This document shows, piece after piece, positions 36,501 to 47,880 of a stretch of 64,000 nucleotides of DNA. The stretch is from Sipunculus nudus. Its lineage: Eukaryota; Annelida; Sipuncula; Golfingiida; Sipunculidae. The DNA is taken from the NCBI GenBank assembly GCA_026874595.1, contig CM049316.1, forward strand, positions 26,125,839-26,189,838. Reading direction: 5' to 3'. Under the pieces are notes generated by a model, which worked only from the letters and a program-made list of their open reading frames with translations, ran no database searches and was not told the DNA's origin. Position 1 is the first letter of the stretch; every line of letters starts with the position of its first letter. A program made the position numbers and the translations under genes.

Positions 36501-39500
36501 CTAAAAAGACAACACATTAAGGTATAAATTTCGTAGATAAATGAAGTTTTGGCATGTCTAGTTTTGTATCATGGAATCGTTCACAATATAAATTATTATT
36601 TGGTTCATATTACCTATGTTTTTCAACTTGTTTTTCAACTTCGTGGGTGGGTATCCCAATTTCACAAGTAAATGTAAATAAATTTCATTAATTTAACAGA
36701 GGAAGCTAATAGGTAAACTAAACCGTATAAATGAACGACCATAGCTAAAGACTGATTAAGATTGTCGTCAACCCTTATTCAAATTTTTTCCCTTTAGAAA
36801 TTTTGAGATGACTTAGAATACATGTAAATACTGAAATAGGGTTCACATTAAATAAAACCAACATCCTGGAAGGGATCACTTCATTCTTCAGTACCAAATG
36901 AATGGGAACGACAGCCAATATCATTGTGGCTTGTGGGATTTTTCTTAGCTAGTTGAAAAATTATTTCAATGATTAATCATTCTTACCTCATCAACACATC
37001 CCTTGAAGGACTTGCCGACGACCAGTGGCATCTGGACTTGCTCAATATCACCTGCAAAAGAAACAAGATGTACATAAGGCAATTAATAAACTGTTGCGAA
37101 CTGTCATATATTCTCAAATGTAATTTATACCAACATGTTTATAAAATGTGGGGCGGCCCCAAACAAAGGACCACCTATATTTTGAATATAAGTGGCAAAG
37201 TTTCAGACTAAAAGCCAAGTTTTATAATTTGAAAATCAATACATTCTGATTGACAAAATCTTCATTGTCAAATATTAATTTATTTTCAATTTATGTTGCG
37301 ATTGCAATAACATTTGCCTAACAATCGAAGATAAATGTTGCGTAATTAAAAATGGCATATTTTAACCTAAGTCTTCTAATTTACATATAATTTGTATATT
37401 GTATAACTCACCGAGGCACTGAGCCTGGGTCTGCTCGACGTCACTGGACAGCTTCAGGAGGGATCCGTCGTAGACCATCTTGATGGTGTCATCGGCGTTA
37501 ACCTGTAGATATTTATACCTCGCTATTAATATATGTTATTGTTATTGGTTGTCTTTCTTAACCCATCTAACCAGATGTTTTAATCGGACCAGCTTGAATT
37601 AAACCAATGTCTTTCGGCAGCAGAATTGCTTTGTTTTGCATCATTTCCGAGGAATACAATTTTGGAAGATAATTATTCAGCAGTTAAAAGCTCTCCTGTT
37701 TACATCACCAATGACCAAAATCCTCATGTTTTATTAGTTTTTTTAATACATAGTGTTGCCTTTTTTTAAATTTCATAATAATCATTATTATTAGTATCAG
37801 TTTTACGGTCATTCGGGCACTTTACTTATTCCGATTTTCGTAATAGGTAATATTAATTGCAATTCTAGTTGTAAGGTCCTCTTGAAAGAACATGTTTTCT
37901 TTTTCATTTTCTTCTTTTTCTTCTTCTTATTATTCTGAGCTATTTTGGGGACCGTTCCTCCAGGCTTTTGGAACTAGTCATCTTTCTCACATTGTAATGT
38001 TGTTGGTGGAATTATAAGTATTTTGTAAGGGCTAATCACTGAGACGGTGGCCTTGTATGTTTCAATAGCTGATGCATAGTGAACGTACACTGCTGGGATT
38101 ATTAATAATAATATTTTACAATTCCTACTCACGGAGACTGTGGAACATTATTATTATCATTATTGTTGTTGTTGTTGTTTTTGATTTAGTTGTAGTTGGA
38201 ATTTATTTTATTTTTCCATATTAATTAAAAAGCCTCCACATTTCTGGCAATTTTCTGCTGTTGGTAGTACTCACGGAGACGGTGGCCTTGCATGTCTCGG
38301 GCTGACCGTGGGCGACCAGGAGAGCCTGGACCTTGCCGTTCTCCAGAACCAGGGAGATGGAGGCGTCGTTCTTGTCGTCACCGTTGGTCAACAGGAAGGC
38401 CTTGCCGGACCCCTCGTTCTTGATTGCCATCTCGATGGTCAGGGCCTGGTTCCAGTCCATGTTGTTGTAGTAGGGGATCTCAAGGTGACCGTTATCGAAG
38501 CAGGCGGCGCCGTTCTTCAGCTCCACTCCCTCGTTCTGACTGGACACCCAGGCGCTGGGGGCGGCGAAGCTGCTGGTGTAGCTGAAGGTGTTGCAATGCT
38601 CGGCGACTACAACAAAAGTGACACTTTATATATAAAGCATACAACGAGGTTTTTACTATTGAAGCCATCGGCTTATATGATCAGTTGAAAATGTATAACG
38701 GGACAATCCCCTTATATACCCTACTTGACGGTTCAATAATGTGGTTGGTTTATGTAAAGCTCATTATATCCATAATTATAGATAAAAGAGAGAATATTAA
38801 TTATGATGTTTCATATTTTACGTCTCCCTTATGACTCCACATTTATATTCCAATTTATATTCCATTTTTATTTTAACAGAAAGCTAAGAAACGAAATAAT
38901 CGGCTATCAAATATGAACAGAAATCGTAAAATGTTTTTATGAGACTGTCTTCCAATAAAACGTCGGACGCAAAGTTTGTTTAAAAACGGGAATGTCAATA
39001 AACTTATTCCATGTCAACATAGTTTCTAAAAGGAAGGGCCACAGTCAGTATACGTTTAATATCTAAAATCCAAAAATCGTTCAGTTGGACAAAAATGAAC
39101 CCCTTACAGTACGCAAATCAGGGTGAGTTTGTACTCTTAATAGTTTCAAATGGAACATTCTCTTGTTTGGAGTGAATGCGACACCCATTATGACCACGTG
39201 ACCTACCGACGGGGGCGTTGGGGTCGCTGACACAGGTACAGTCAGACAGACTGAAGGTGGGCTTGGCGGAGGGGCAGGTCATGATGTCAGTGGTTGTGCG
39301 GTCAGCGGAGATCTGCTTGAACTGTGTGGCGTCACTGCTGTGGACAGAGTAGATGTAGTTACCGATCTGGCACTCCTTGTCGGCTGAAACAAAATTGTAA
39401 TAAGGACACATGTAAAAATATTAAAAGATATGCTGAAAGATGGGTCACTACCTGTACGTCACGGGTTATTTGCTTTTATACATTATAAAATGGTTACGGA

Positions 39501-41433
39501 GCAGAAGAAATCCATAAAAGAATTGTCTCTAAGATTTTAATTGGACAAAAACCTAATTGGGATCATTTTCAAGCAAAAATGCTTAATATTCTACATTTCA
39601 ATTCGACTTACGTCGGAGCTGCGTAAAGGTCGTAAATAACTCACAGTTGTAATGGGCGGGCGAAAGTATGGATAATTTAGGCCCGATTCGGCAAATTATG
39701 TTAAGAAAATATTCTTATATCATATATATACATTGCTCAAATGTCTTTCTAAATATTTCATTAAAACAAAAGCATGTGGAACTCACTGATGGCGACGGTG
39801 GTGGTGGCGACGGTGGGAGGGGCGGTGATGGCACAGCTGTCGGTGCAGGTGTTGTCGTTGTACTGGCAGCCCTTGATGGTGTCGTTCCACATGAGTCCGG
39901 GCAGGCAGCACTTCCTGATGGAGCGGTTGTTGTCACAGTGGTAGAATCCGGCGCAGTTGTTCACGTCGGCGTAGGTACCAATGTGGTCGATGGCGTCGTC
40001 CTTGCAGGGGTCTATAAAAATAATTTAAAAAAATCAAATACTACCACAGCTTCTGCTACTACAACTGCTAGTTTTAGGCCTAGTACCACCACTAATTCTA
40101 CTTTTTATTATTAGGTCTGGGTGTCGCCTACAAATTTCGTATGGCGTCATCTTTGCTGAGATCTACGAAAATGAATGCGAATTAAATAAAACAGTAATAA
40201 AAGGTTTTGTTTTATCCTTTTTTTTTGCTTAATAAGCATTTCATATATAGCTGATAATATGCATTAGCAAGTAAGAGTTCAAGACTCACACCACTCTCAC
40301 TTTCAGCTATCGCAAAACCATGTTGCATGCAAATATCACTATCTGTCATGCACTTGTAACGTGAGGTACTATTACAGGACAGGTCGTTGGCAAGAGCTGG
40401 ACCGGCTCAGATTCAGTGACGCCTATAATTGTTGTTATTATTTAGAAGTATTAAAATAAGACTGATAGGTCACGTGATTAAATACATACCAGACAGACAA
40501 TGCTGGTCCTCGAATGCGCATCCCATGAATTCCTGAACCCAGAAGGTTCCGGCGGGGCAGCTCATCTTGGTGGAGTACACGGGGCCGGTCAGGGTGGACC
40601 TCTGGCAGGCAACGTAGGTACCGCAGTTGAAGGGATCAGCGAAATATCCCCACATGGTGCCCCTGGCGTCCAACTTCAGCTTACAGAAATCCTTAGGAAC
40701 TAAATAGGACAGGAGAAAATAAATAAATTACCGAGAAAATAACTCATCAGGGACATATCCACACTTTACATCGCAAGCAGTATTAGAAATCCGTAGGAAC
40801 TATAGAGAAGAAAATGGGGAAAATAACAAGAACAAGGCTGATGAAATCACACAGAAAAATTTACCGATCGCTCATTGGATAACTCTCAGTTGAAATGGCA
40901 TTTGCTTTACAATCGGCCAAAAAAAAAAATCTCAAAATGCAAAAATGTGTCCCGATTTGTTTCTACTCTGGCCTTGCTATCAATTTGTACGGAATTGTCT
41001 ATTCTGGTTTCAAAACTACGAATTTGATATTGTATATGATAAACCAAAACACACTCAAAATCAAATTACGTAAAGACACCTTTGTAATTGTTTTATAACA
41101 AAGATACACAATAACCAATAATCGATTTTCTATATAATGTAAACTCTATTTAAGGTACAATTATCAAATGAAAACAGAAAATTCAAAATACACTTATATG
41201 ACACAAAATGCGCGTTGGGAAAAACATTAAAATTTACGTTAGCCGAAATTAAATGAAATCGTACTCATAATGGAGGAATAGTTTAATAAATATTTAATTC
41301 TCGTTTACTAGTATTTGATGACTGAATCACGTGACTTACGGGATGGGCTGGTGATGGCCTGCCTCTTCTGTCTGAGGGAGGCGGCCTGGGTGGCAACAGC
41401 CACGAGCAGCACAACGGCGACAGTCTTCAACAT
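36474..41433 (-). CDS. Pif-like secreted chitin-binding and LamG protein, copy 1 (complete, 8 coding exons)
   Basis: Coding exons, in transcript order: 41433-41340, 40699-40490, 40011-39787, 39383-39207, 38606-38275, 37502-37412, 37051-36987 and 36500-36474. They total 1221 nt, giving 406 residues plus TAA. Every border has an AG acceptor and a GT donor, and the frame stays open throughout. Domain order is signal peptide (about 1-18), Lys-Arg site near residue 23, chitin-binding domains (37-99 and 104-157), Thr-rich linker (164-177), a four-Cys module (181-227), and a LamG-like domain (about 240-406). Chitin-binding plus LamG is known from the Pif/BMSP group of mollusc shell matrix proteins, which bind chitin and help organise calcium carbonate. 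The von Willebrand A domain of full-length Pif/BMSP is absent. A role in shell or another chitinous extracellular matrix is inferred. The exons are clearly GC-richer than the introns. The architecture is well supported; the tissue role is less certain. Confidence 0.9.
36987..37051 (-). CDS. Copy 1, coding exon 7: LamG closing motif
   Basis: This 65-nt exon encodes residues 377-398. It ends in FKGCVDE, which matches the F-x-G-C-h-D-E signature that closes many LamG domains; Cys395 is likely to pair with Cys375 or Cys402. The acceptor is TTTTGCAG and the donor GTAAGA. Copy 2 has the same exon at 61837-61901, with one Lys-to-Arg change. Confidence 0.87.
37412..37502 (-). CDS. Copy 1, coding exon 6: LamG-like domain, continued
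   Basis: This 91-nt exon encodes residues 347-376 plus one base, from a CTACAG acceptor to a GTGAGT donor. It reads VNADDTIKMVYDGSLLKL and onward to Cys375. The pattern (VNADDTIK, then a short strand and a YDGS turn) is typical of the later strands of a LamG sandwich. The exon has the same length and borders as 62453-62543 in copy 2, which supports the model although the exon is short. Confidence 0.87.
38275..38606 (-). CDS. Copy 1, coding exon 5: main part of the LamG-like domain
   Basis: The exon is 332 nt and encodes residues 236-346. It has the alternating hydrophobic strands expected of a laminin-G/concanavalin-like beta sandwich, including AFLLTNGDDKND, ISLVLENGKVQ and ALLVAHG. The acidic DDKND loop could bind calcium, though this is not shown. 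Cysteines are at 240, 271 and 341. The exon starts in phase 1 and ends in phase 0 at a GTGAGT donor. The equivalent exon of copy 2 (63135-63466) has the same length and is about 98 percent identical by eye. Confidence 0.9.
39207..39383 (-). CDS. Copy 1, coding exon 4: four-cysteine module, possibly a degenerate chitin-binding domain
   Basis: The exon is 177 nt, phase 1 to phase 1, after a strong TTTCAG acceptor. Cysteines lie at residues 181, 213, 225 and 227. The first Cys followed by an aromatic-rich stretch, and Cys-Pro near position 213, resemble a chitin-binding domain that has lost its second and third cysteines. The module could instead be a linker specific to this family. Its counterpart in copy 2 begins at 63946 and is cut by the window edge. 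Confidence 0.85.
39787..40011 (-). CDS. Copy 1, coding exon 3: second chitin-binding domain and Thr-rich linker
   Basis: This 225-nt exon also runs phase 1 to phase 1. Cysteines at residues 104, 121, 127, 137, 150 and 157 make a second CBM14-type pattern, with extra cysteines at 136 and 161 that could pair with each other. GFYHC and LPGLMW match the expected aromatic positions. The end, residues 164-175, is Pro/Thr/Val/Ala-rich and reads as a flexible, possibly O-glycosylated linker. The donor is GTGAGT. Confidence 0.9.
40490..40699 (-). CDS. Copy 1, coding exon 2: first chitin-binding (peritrophin-A/CBM14) domain
   Basis: This 210-nt exon runs phase 1 to phase 1 and holds one whole domain. 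Six cysteines fall at residues 37, 57, 63, 79, 92 and 99. The usual aromatic positions between the second and third Cys (GTYVAC) and after the fourth (PAGTFW) are present. This spacing fits the CBM14 fold, which has three disulphides and binds chitin. A phase-symmetric exon carrying a whole domain suits exon shuffling. Confidence 0.9.
41340..41433 (-). CDS. Copy 1, coding exon 1: signal peptide and dibasic site
   Basis: The exon starts with ATG at 41433, four bases after a good polypyrimidine-AG acceptor at 41438-41439, so the transcript has an upstream non-coding exon. Residues 1-18 (MLKTVAVVLLVAVATQAA) form a typical secretory signal with a basic residue followed by a hydrophobic core. Residues 19-31 include Arg-Gln-Lys-Arg, a possible furin-like or dibasic processing site. 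The exon is 94 nt and ends in phase 1 at a GTAAG donor. Confidence 0.88.
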
Positions 41434-41544
41434 GATGCTGCAAGAAAACAAACAGTAACGGTCAGTTATAATATACGGCAACATGACAGGAAAATTTTCC
41501 TACGTAAATGTGGGAAATTTCCTGAATATATACAGATCTTTATT

Positions 41545-41825
41545 GCCTCCATCAGGAGGCTATGCGCTTTTCGCGTGTGTGTGTGTTTGTGTGTTTGTTC
41601 AGAGCATAACTCGCGCAATCATAAATGGAATCTCATAACAGTTAAAGGGCATTTCGAGAATGGATCAATGAAGAATGGGTGATTTTAGATGAGATTTTGG
41701 TGAGGATCCATATCATGGTTTGGATTCAGGAAAGTCATCAAGTTTATTCACAATTTTTCAGTCACTAATGCATGAATGAACCTGGGAATATGGGCCGAAT
41801 AAGTGAATGACAACATGGCGGAGGC
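41545..41825 (+). repeat. GCCTCC-ended dispersed repeat, copy 3, in the 5' UTR intron of Pif-like copy 1
   Basis: The copy starts GCCTCCATCAGGAGGC and ends GGCGGAGGC, the clearest inverted ends of this family. It is antisense to the transcript inside the leader intron (41438-42393). Confidence 0.65.
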
Positions 41826-42393
41826 TTGTAGTTCTTGGAATTAAAAGTTATTTCAAGATTTCTAGTTATATGCGAGTTGCTAGAAGACAAGACGATATCC
41901 TAGATACCTTGGGGTTCCCTGCAATGCTGATGCCATAAATATACTCTTTCGATTGTAAAGCGTTTCCATATGATGTTTTACTATTTTAGTAGTTATATAA
42001 GTTCACTATCAGTTGTTAATTTGCAACGATAAATCAAATACCCTTTTCACGCATTGTATTTGAACAAGATATCTAAAATATCAGGGGAATACCTCCTTAG
42101 TTGTAAATATTAAAGAATCGATTTAGAGCAGGATCACAGTATCTAATGACATTTCTATTTAGCAAACCTTATACACAACGAAATAATACAAAAATATATG
42201 AAGAACCGTTAAGTTTCACTGAAAAGAAAATGAGGACAGCCAAACTTTTGTTTGAGCAAGTCCATGCATAACTGTGTACTGGCTGTGAACATAAGGCAGG
42301 TTACACCTAAGGTTTACCGTATCAAGACGTTTGTATGAGGAAGCCCATGCATAATGGTAGTTACTCTAAGGTATAAGACACGTAAGGTTTTAC

Positions 42394-42440
42394 CTTCTCA
42401 AGACTTGAATCCGTCAGCTCTTCCTGAGGTTCAGGTTATG
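42394..42440 (-). other. Probable 5' UTR leader exon of Pif-like copy 1
   Basis: The exon runs from about 30 bases below the TATA box to a donor reading GAGAAG/GTAAAA. It would splice to the acceptor at 41438-41439, four bases before the ATG. The 5' limit is approximate. The intron (41438-42393) contains a copy of the GCCTCC-ended dispersed repeat at 41545-41825. Confidence 0.55.
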
Positions 42441-42463
42441 AGCGAGTCCTAGATGTCCCCTAC

Positions 42464-42470
42464 CTTTATA
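42464..42470 (-). promoter_or_regulatory. TATA box of Pif-like gene copy 1
   Basis: The minus strand reads TATAAAGG here. A start site about 30 bases downstream (near 42440) would give a short leader exon that ends at a GTAAAA donor at 42393. Position, sequence and the splice-linked start codon agree. A TATA promoter suits strong, tissue-restricted expression of a secreted matrix protein, but that is inference. Confidence 0.65.
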
Positions 42471-44739
42471 CCTGCTTGATATGATTAAGATTCAGGTATT
42501 CAGTTCATGTCAATCATATTCATATTCAGACTAGGACAGTAAACAATGTGTTTGGTTTAATACTAAGACGTCTCCAGACATACAACCTTGGCTAATGTTT
42601 CTCAATGATTACAAAGGGCGACTGTTGAAGTTGATGTGTGTAAAGTCAATCACAGATGAGCACGGCTATGCGTCCCTGCCCTCAGAATAAACATGTTGGC
42701 TAGTTTAGATACTACATACTTAATCTCTTCTGAACTGGTGCCGTGCTTCAATTTTCAATTTTGGTACCTTGTGCCACGTGGGTAAAAAGCGGCATCTTGA
42801 TTGCTGACCACAGGCTTGTTGCATGACCATCACGTGATCACCTAGTGCTGACTTGCACTTCATTGGAACTTTACATTTTCCGACCGCTATCGGTATACCA
42901 ACATTCCGGGTTTCACCTCAGGTCAAGTGGATTCACATGCATAGCTTCAACACGCCATCAAGTATAACTGCTTCTGAAAATGCAAGAATATTTCCTAAAT
43001 GTAGCGCTTCGTATGACGGGGTCTCACATCCGATGTAACATACTAAAACTGCACGCTGAAAGAGTCCCGGGATAAAATCCCGTGAGGGTTTAGGTCACTT
43101 TACGTTTAGCCAGAAACAGATTTACGTTTCAGAATTTGAAAGAAGAAGAAACCCATGGGATAAGAACTGTAAAGTGACGAGTATTGATGCGAATCTGGCT
43201 CAGATGTTGTACATTTTAGCTACAGAGTAACAAACAGAGTTATATTTTCATGAAACATCTATTGTTGGATTGTAAATGTTAGTTCGAGCGACGGGGGTTG
43301 CTAAGGTATATGGTAGGTGCATTACTGATTTAATTAGGACAATTATATAGCAAAGATATTTTGAAACTTTCATAACAACAGTGTGCATATGTGAGATTTT
43401 AAAGGAAAAATATGTTTGGGTTAAACTACATTTTCCATGTTTCTTTCGCGACAGGGCTTGCCAGAGCCTGTCAACTAGTAATGTTTAAATAGCCCAGTTT
43501 ACTGGTTATAGTGACAGGGTTCTTTCACTTTCCAAATTTGTGCACCTTTAATATTAATTTTCCAACAAATGAAAACGCTAGTTATTTGAAAATCTTCTCC
43601 AATAAACCCTGACAGTAGCTGTTCATAATCAACATATTTCCTTTATTAGCCTTAAATTAAGGCTAAATCTAAATAGATTTTCCATGTCCCACGCAGGAGT
43701 CGGCCTGTATTATTAGTTCCGTATATATGGCCTATTTACACTTGGTTATGATCTTGATTAAATGGGCTGAGAAAACTTATATAAAGCCAGCGTGTTCAGG
43801 CAATACTGAGAAACGGTAATGCTGTTCCTTCATTGAAAACATATATAAAGAACGGCGTTAAAGCAAATCCTTAAAGCCGATCACTATTTCACACTATTAA
43901 AATGTGAAACAAAAGCATTCCCTCCATTTAAACTTCAGAATATCATTTCAATTATTGTCTACTTTCTAGAACATTTCATGGTATAATTGTCTGTTGCCTC
44001 AAAAGGTAAATGCATTTCATTTATGTAAATTTTTCGAAATGCGACCTCTGCCATCCGAGTTTTAGTGTTTACGCAGACTGGCAGCATCGATATTCGATTT
44101 CGAGAGAAAAAGGAGAAAAAGGGGTTCAATAAGGATGCGGTTATGTGACAAGAAAGTACTCCTAGGACAGCGTCCAGGTGAGAATCTATCTGCATAAAAA
44201 GTTCGGTGGCAAGGGGACAACTATAAATTATATTAGGAATTCCCAACACCTTTCATGTTATTAATTTTTAACAAATGATATAATTACTGCAAAATATAGT
44301 GTCTTTTTACATTATCTTGACTACTTCGTTCACAAGCATTCGTTTTTATCTGGGTGTTTATCACACATGTGCAAGAACAGCAAAAGAGGTACCCATATTT
44401 ACATGACATTCATACAAACATATACTAAAAAAAGTAAAGGCACTCTTATCAACATGCACTCATATATCCCTTATTTCAAATCGATGAACATTTGAATTTC
44501 ATGAACTACATCTATATAATTAATACGGAGTTTGGTTTTTTCTAGACCACGGTTTACCTGCTTCCGTTCTGATTTGACTCTCCAAATTCGGCAGACGTTA
44601 CAGTGGTGTGCTCTTCTAGGACAAGTTTGTTTTATTCTGCGGGATTATGCCCTATTAAGCTGAATAATTAATAATTTTAATATTTCCCCATTAGGTGATC
44701 CTATTTCTTTTGTGCTGCAAGGTCCTCCACGCCTGTGAC

Positions 44740-45830
44740 GCTTTTTCAGGAGGCGCCTCGGGGATTTTCACTGGCCTGTTTAGACCGTGGGCAGAGCGCA
44801 TGTCCTGCCCAAAAGGCATTTCCGTGCAATACGCGGTCACGCGGGTCCACTATAACCCCCATTGATCCCCCATTTCCATTGTAACGCCTCTAAAGGAATT
44901 TTCTCTCTCAAAAGGAAGTAAAAGTTTTTAATCCACAGACCGCATGGCTCCGCTTTCAATGCGAGGGTTTTCTGTTTGGTCAACACTGGGCACTGAGTCA
45001 GTGATATATGTCCACCGTTTGACAATTTTTTTTATGGTATACAGGTATGTTGATTCAGTTCAATACATTCAAAACTATCTTTCCATGATAACCATGGTTT
45101 CAAAAGTTCTGCCAAGTCATGTGTTTTATGAAGTTTTTTTTTCAAAAAGAAGCCCCACAACTTAATTATCATTCTGGTAGGGTTGGGTCGGGGGGGGGGG
45201 GGTTTAAATATATTTTTTTAAGATCCGTTGCTTGTAGGGACGTTGAAAAAAAGAAAAAATATCACCAGTCTATCTTTAAATTGATTATAAACTAGAATCT
45301 GTAGTCAAGGCGAACAGGCCTCCATCAGAATCTCCTTTAATATCAGTCATGTGTTCGTAAGTATGCGTTTCATGTTGTGAACACTGTCGTGCTTCAGTTA
45401 CACGAGTTCACCTTGCAAGTGGCAGAACAAATAAATACGAATGGGTGGCTTCCACAAGGGGACAAAGGAATGGTCCTTTGCCATAATGGTTTATAAGAAA
45501 ATTTATATTGTGGTGTTCTTATTACCTCCAAACTGAAATGGACTATTGATATATCTTTACCTTAACCCACTACAAATGTTCAGCAAAACATTTTCGTCTG
45601 TCCCGCATTTTCAGGAGGCGACCTGTTATCCCCACTGAACCCCATTTCCATTATATCGCCTGTTAAGGAATTTTAATGTCTAAAGGAAGTAAGAATTTTT
45701 AATTCAAGCGCGGAACGCATGTCCATATGAATCTTTTAATAGGGAGCATTTTTCCGTTGAGTGGACACAAAGAGCTGAGACCCTTTACACGACCACCGTT
45801 TTATAGGCTTACAGGTACGTTGATTTTTTT
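44740..45830 (+). repeat. Diverged direct duplication
   Basis: About 44740-45060 and 45600-45830 share TTTTCAGGAGGCG, CCCCATTTCCATT, AAAGGAAGTAA and ACAGGTA.GTTGATT in the same order. Sequence between them includes a G tract (45190-45201). No protein is recognised in the open frames. Confidence 0.5.
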
Positions 45831-47379
45831 GGGCCTATCTTTTTCACATTGGCAGTTATACGTTTCGCGTACAAGAGACTTCTACGACATATGCTTGTGT
45901 ATACAAATACCGCATGTGTCTGTTAACATGCCTTGGAATATACCCTCAACTGACTACACTGAATAAACATTGTGTTTCAAGATGTCGCCTGAGCTTCAAC
46001 TAATACAAAACATCTTTTATATAATTTCAAGGTAGAATGCTTCTTTATACAATCGTTATATCTACGATATTTCCCAAGCAATGAAGCGGTCGGACCTATG
46101 TTGTTTATCGGAAAGAAAACTTCTCACTTAAAAATTCGAACACCCTGTATATGCCTCACGTCACTTTCCAAAATTTATTTTTTGTGTGATTTCTGGAATA
46201 GAATAACTTTTCTTTTTATGTTGATATTTTGGTGGAGGGTGTTCCTGGAGAATTCTAGCAGAAGTAATCTTTATATCATAAGTGAAACACATAACAAAAG
46301 TTTCTGCAAAAACCTTAGGATTTAAATATGCGTCGTTTAGTTCCTATCTGCTCATTACAAAAATATGCATCAGATAGAGCCGTGGATTTTCCACTGGAGC
46401 AGCTAGTTATACATGATTCCTCGAGCCTGATAAAGAAAATAAGATACTGAGTACCTTAAATATAAAAAATAAATTTGGTCTATTTTGATATACGATACAA
46501 CAATATTTTCATTTGATATGTGTGTGTGTTCAGTGAATGTGAATAAAAAAATAAACTTATGTAGAACTGTATGGGGAAATAAATGAAGACAAAATCAGAA
46601 ATCAGAATTTCACTATCGAAAGTAAAAGCGTTTGTGAACTTAACTCTACCCTATTGTCATTTCATGACAAATAAGAGCATTGGTATTTGTATATACAGCA
46701 ATAATTTTAAGCGACTTCGGAAACAAAGGCATGCCACTGTTGAATTATTAAATGATTTCTTTTGAGAGAAGAATTACCAAGTTTTATCCCCACGTGTATA
46801 ATCATTTACATCACAGACGCCCGTCTTTTATGGTTCTTGTATTTATTTTCGATAGATTAACTAGGAAGCACCATCCTACAATGATTAACCAGATTGATCA
46901 TGGTCATCAAAGTTCTCTATTATTCCGGCTTCTCTCTGACCGTACTGGTCAAATCGTCACCAATTTTTTTTTTCTGTTGATAGATTTGGGCCATAGACCT
47001 GTCGTTAGAGTACTGTCGTTTCGTATTTCCGTGCTTTTATCAAACCTTGAATAATTCATCCTTGCAATCATTCAAAGAGCGCCCTTGTGCCGCCATTTTG
47101 TACACACTGAAACATGCATGCCGCAAGTCGGATTTCGGAAGACAAAATGCAAAGACTAAAACTCGGAAGCAGGATATCGGATGTCAAATTGTGTTCATGT
47201 TCATTGCGTAACTCATAGAATATAAGTCTGGGGCACCACCAGTCTCCTGAAGCAGTTAAAATTTTCAAGATCATTTATCATTTTTTCCAATGAGCTGTTC
47301 CTAAGAATTCTGGCCTTTTGTATCTTTTTTTCTAACAGGAGTCTCAAATATTTGCTCGAAGAATATGGCACAGTAAACT

Positions 47380-47880
47380 AATTCTCTATTTCCACAGAGC
47401 AACTATACAGGCCAGTTATTTGAAACTGGAACCTCCGATGGCTACTGAAGCTTTCGTCCATAACCCAGAAAATATAGGTCATAGGGAACAACATTTTGGC
47501 TTCCACAGAGGATCTATTTAACAAATAAGTATATGAAGTTTTAGCTTCCTGGATCTTTCGGGTACGATTTTTATCCTGTTTACAGACCATCAGAATGGCT
47601 GCCCCAAGGTTTTCGCTGCTTATATTATCGAATACAGGCCACAGTGATCTACATTTTGGTTTCAACAGAGGACCTTCCTGGACCAGTTAGCATGTTAAGT
47701 TTTTTCCCCCTTGGTTTATGTTTATGATTTGTGTCTTGTTAACGTACGGACATATTTCGGCTGCATAATTCGAAGCATACATGTCAAAGTGTCCTGCTTT
47801 TGGTGTCCACAGAGACAGGACCTATCTGCATGTGAAATTTGAATTTCCTGTTAACAAACAGACGGACGGACAGAAAGATT
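47380..47880 (+). repeat. Three degenerate tandem units of about 150 bp
   Basis: The block CATTTTGG(C/T)TTC(C/A)ACAGAGG occurs near 47491 and 47652, and a diverged copy (CTTTTGGTGTCCACAGAG) near 47795. The stretch ends with CAGACGGACGGACAG, a tail seen on many mollusc non-LTR elements. Confidence 0.5.

Noticed and set aside
36106-36527. Plus-strand frames of 98 and 82 codons beside the gene end
   Set aside because: They lie in the 3' UTR, and in copy 2 the corresponding plus-strand frames are disrupted, so they are not conserved coding sequence.
38308-38688. Plus-strand open frame of 126 codons across the LamG exon (and 63168-63587 in copy 2)
   Set aside because: It is the antisense of a GC-rich exon; the minus strand gives the spliced, domain-bearing reading and the plus frame has no domain.
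39668-40114. Plus-strand Gly/Val-rich frame of 148 codons
   Set aside because: Antisense of the second chitin-binding exon; the composition comes from the Thr/Ala codons on the other strand.
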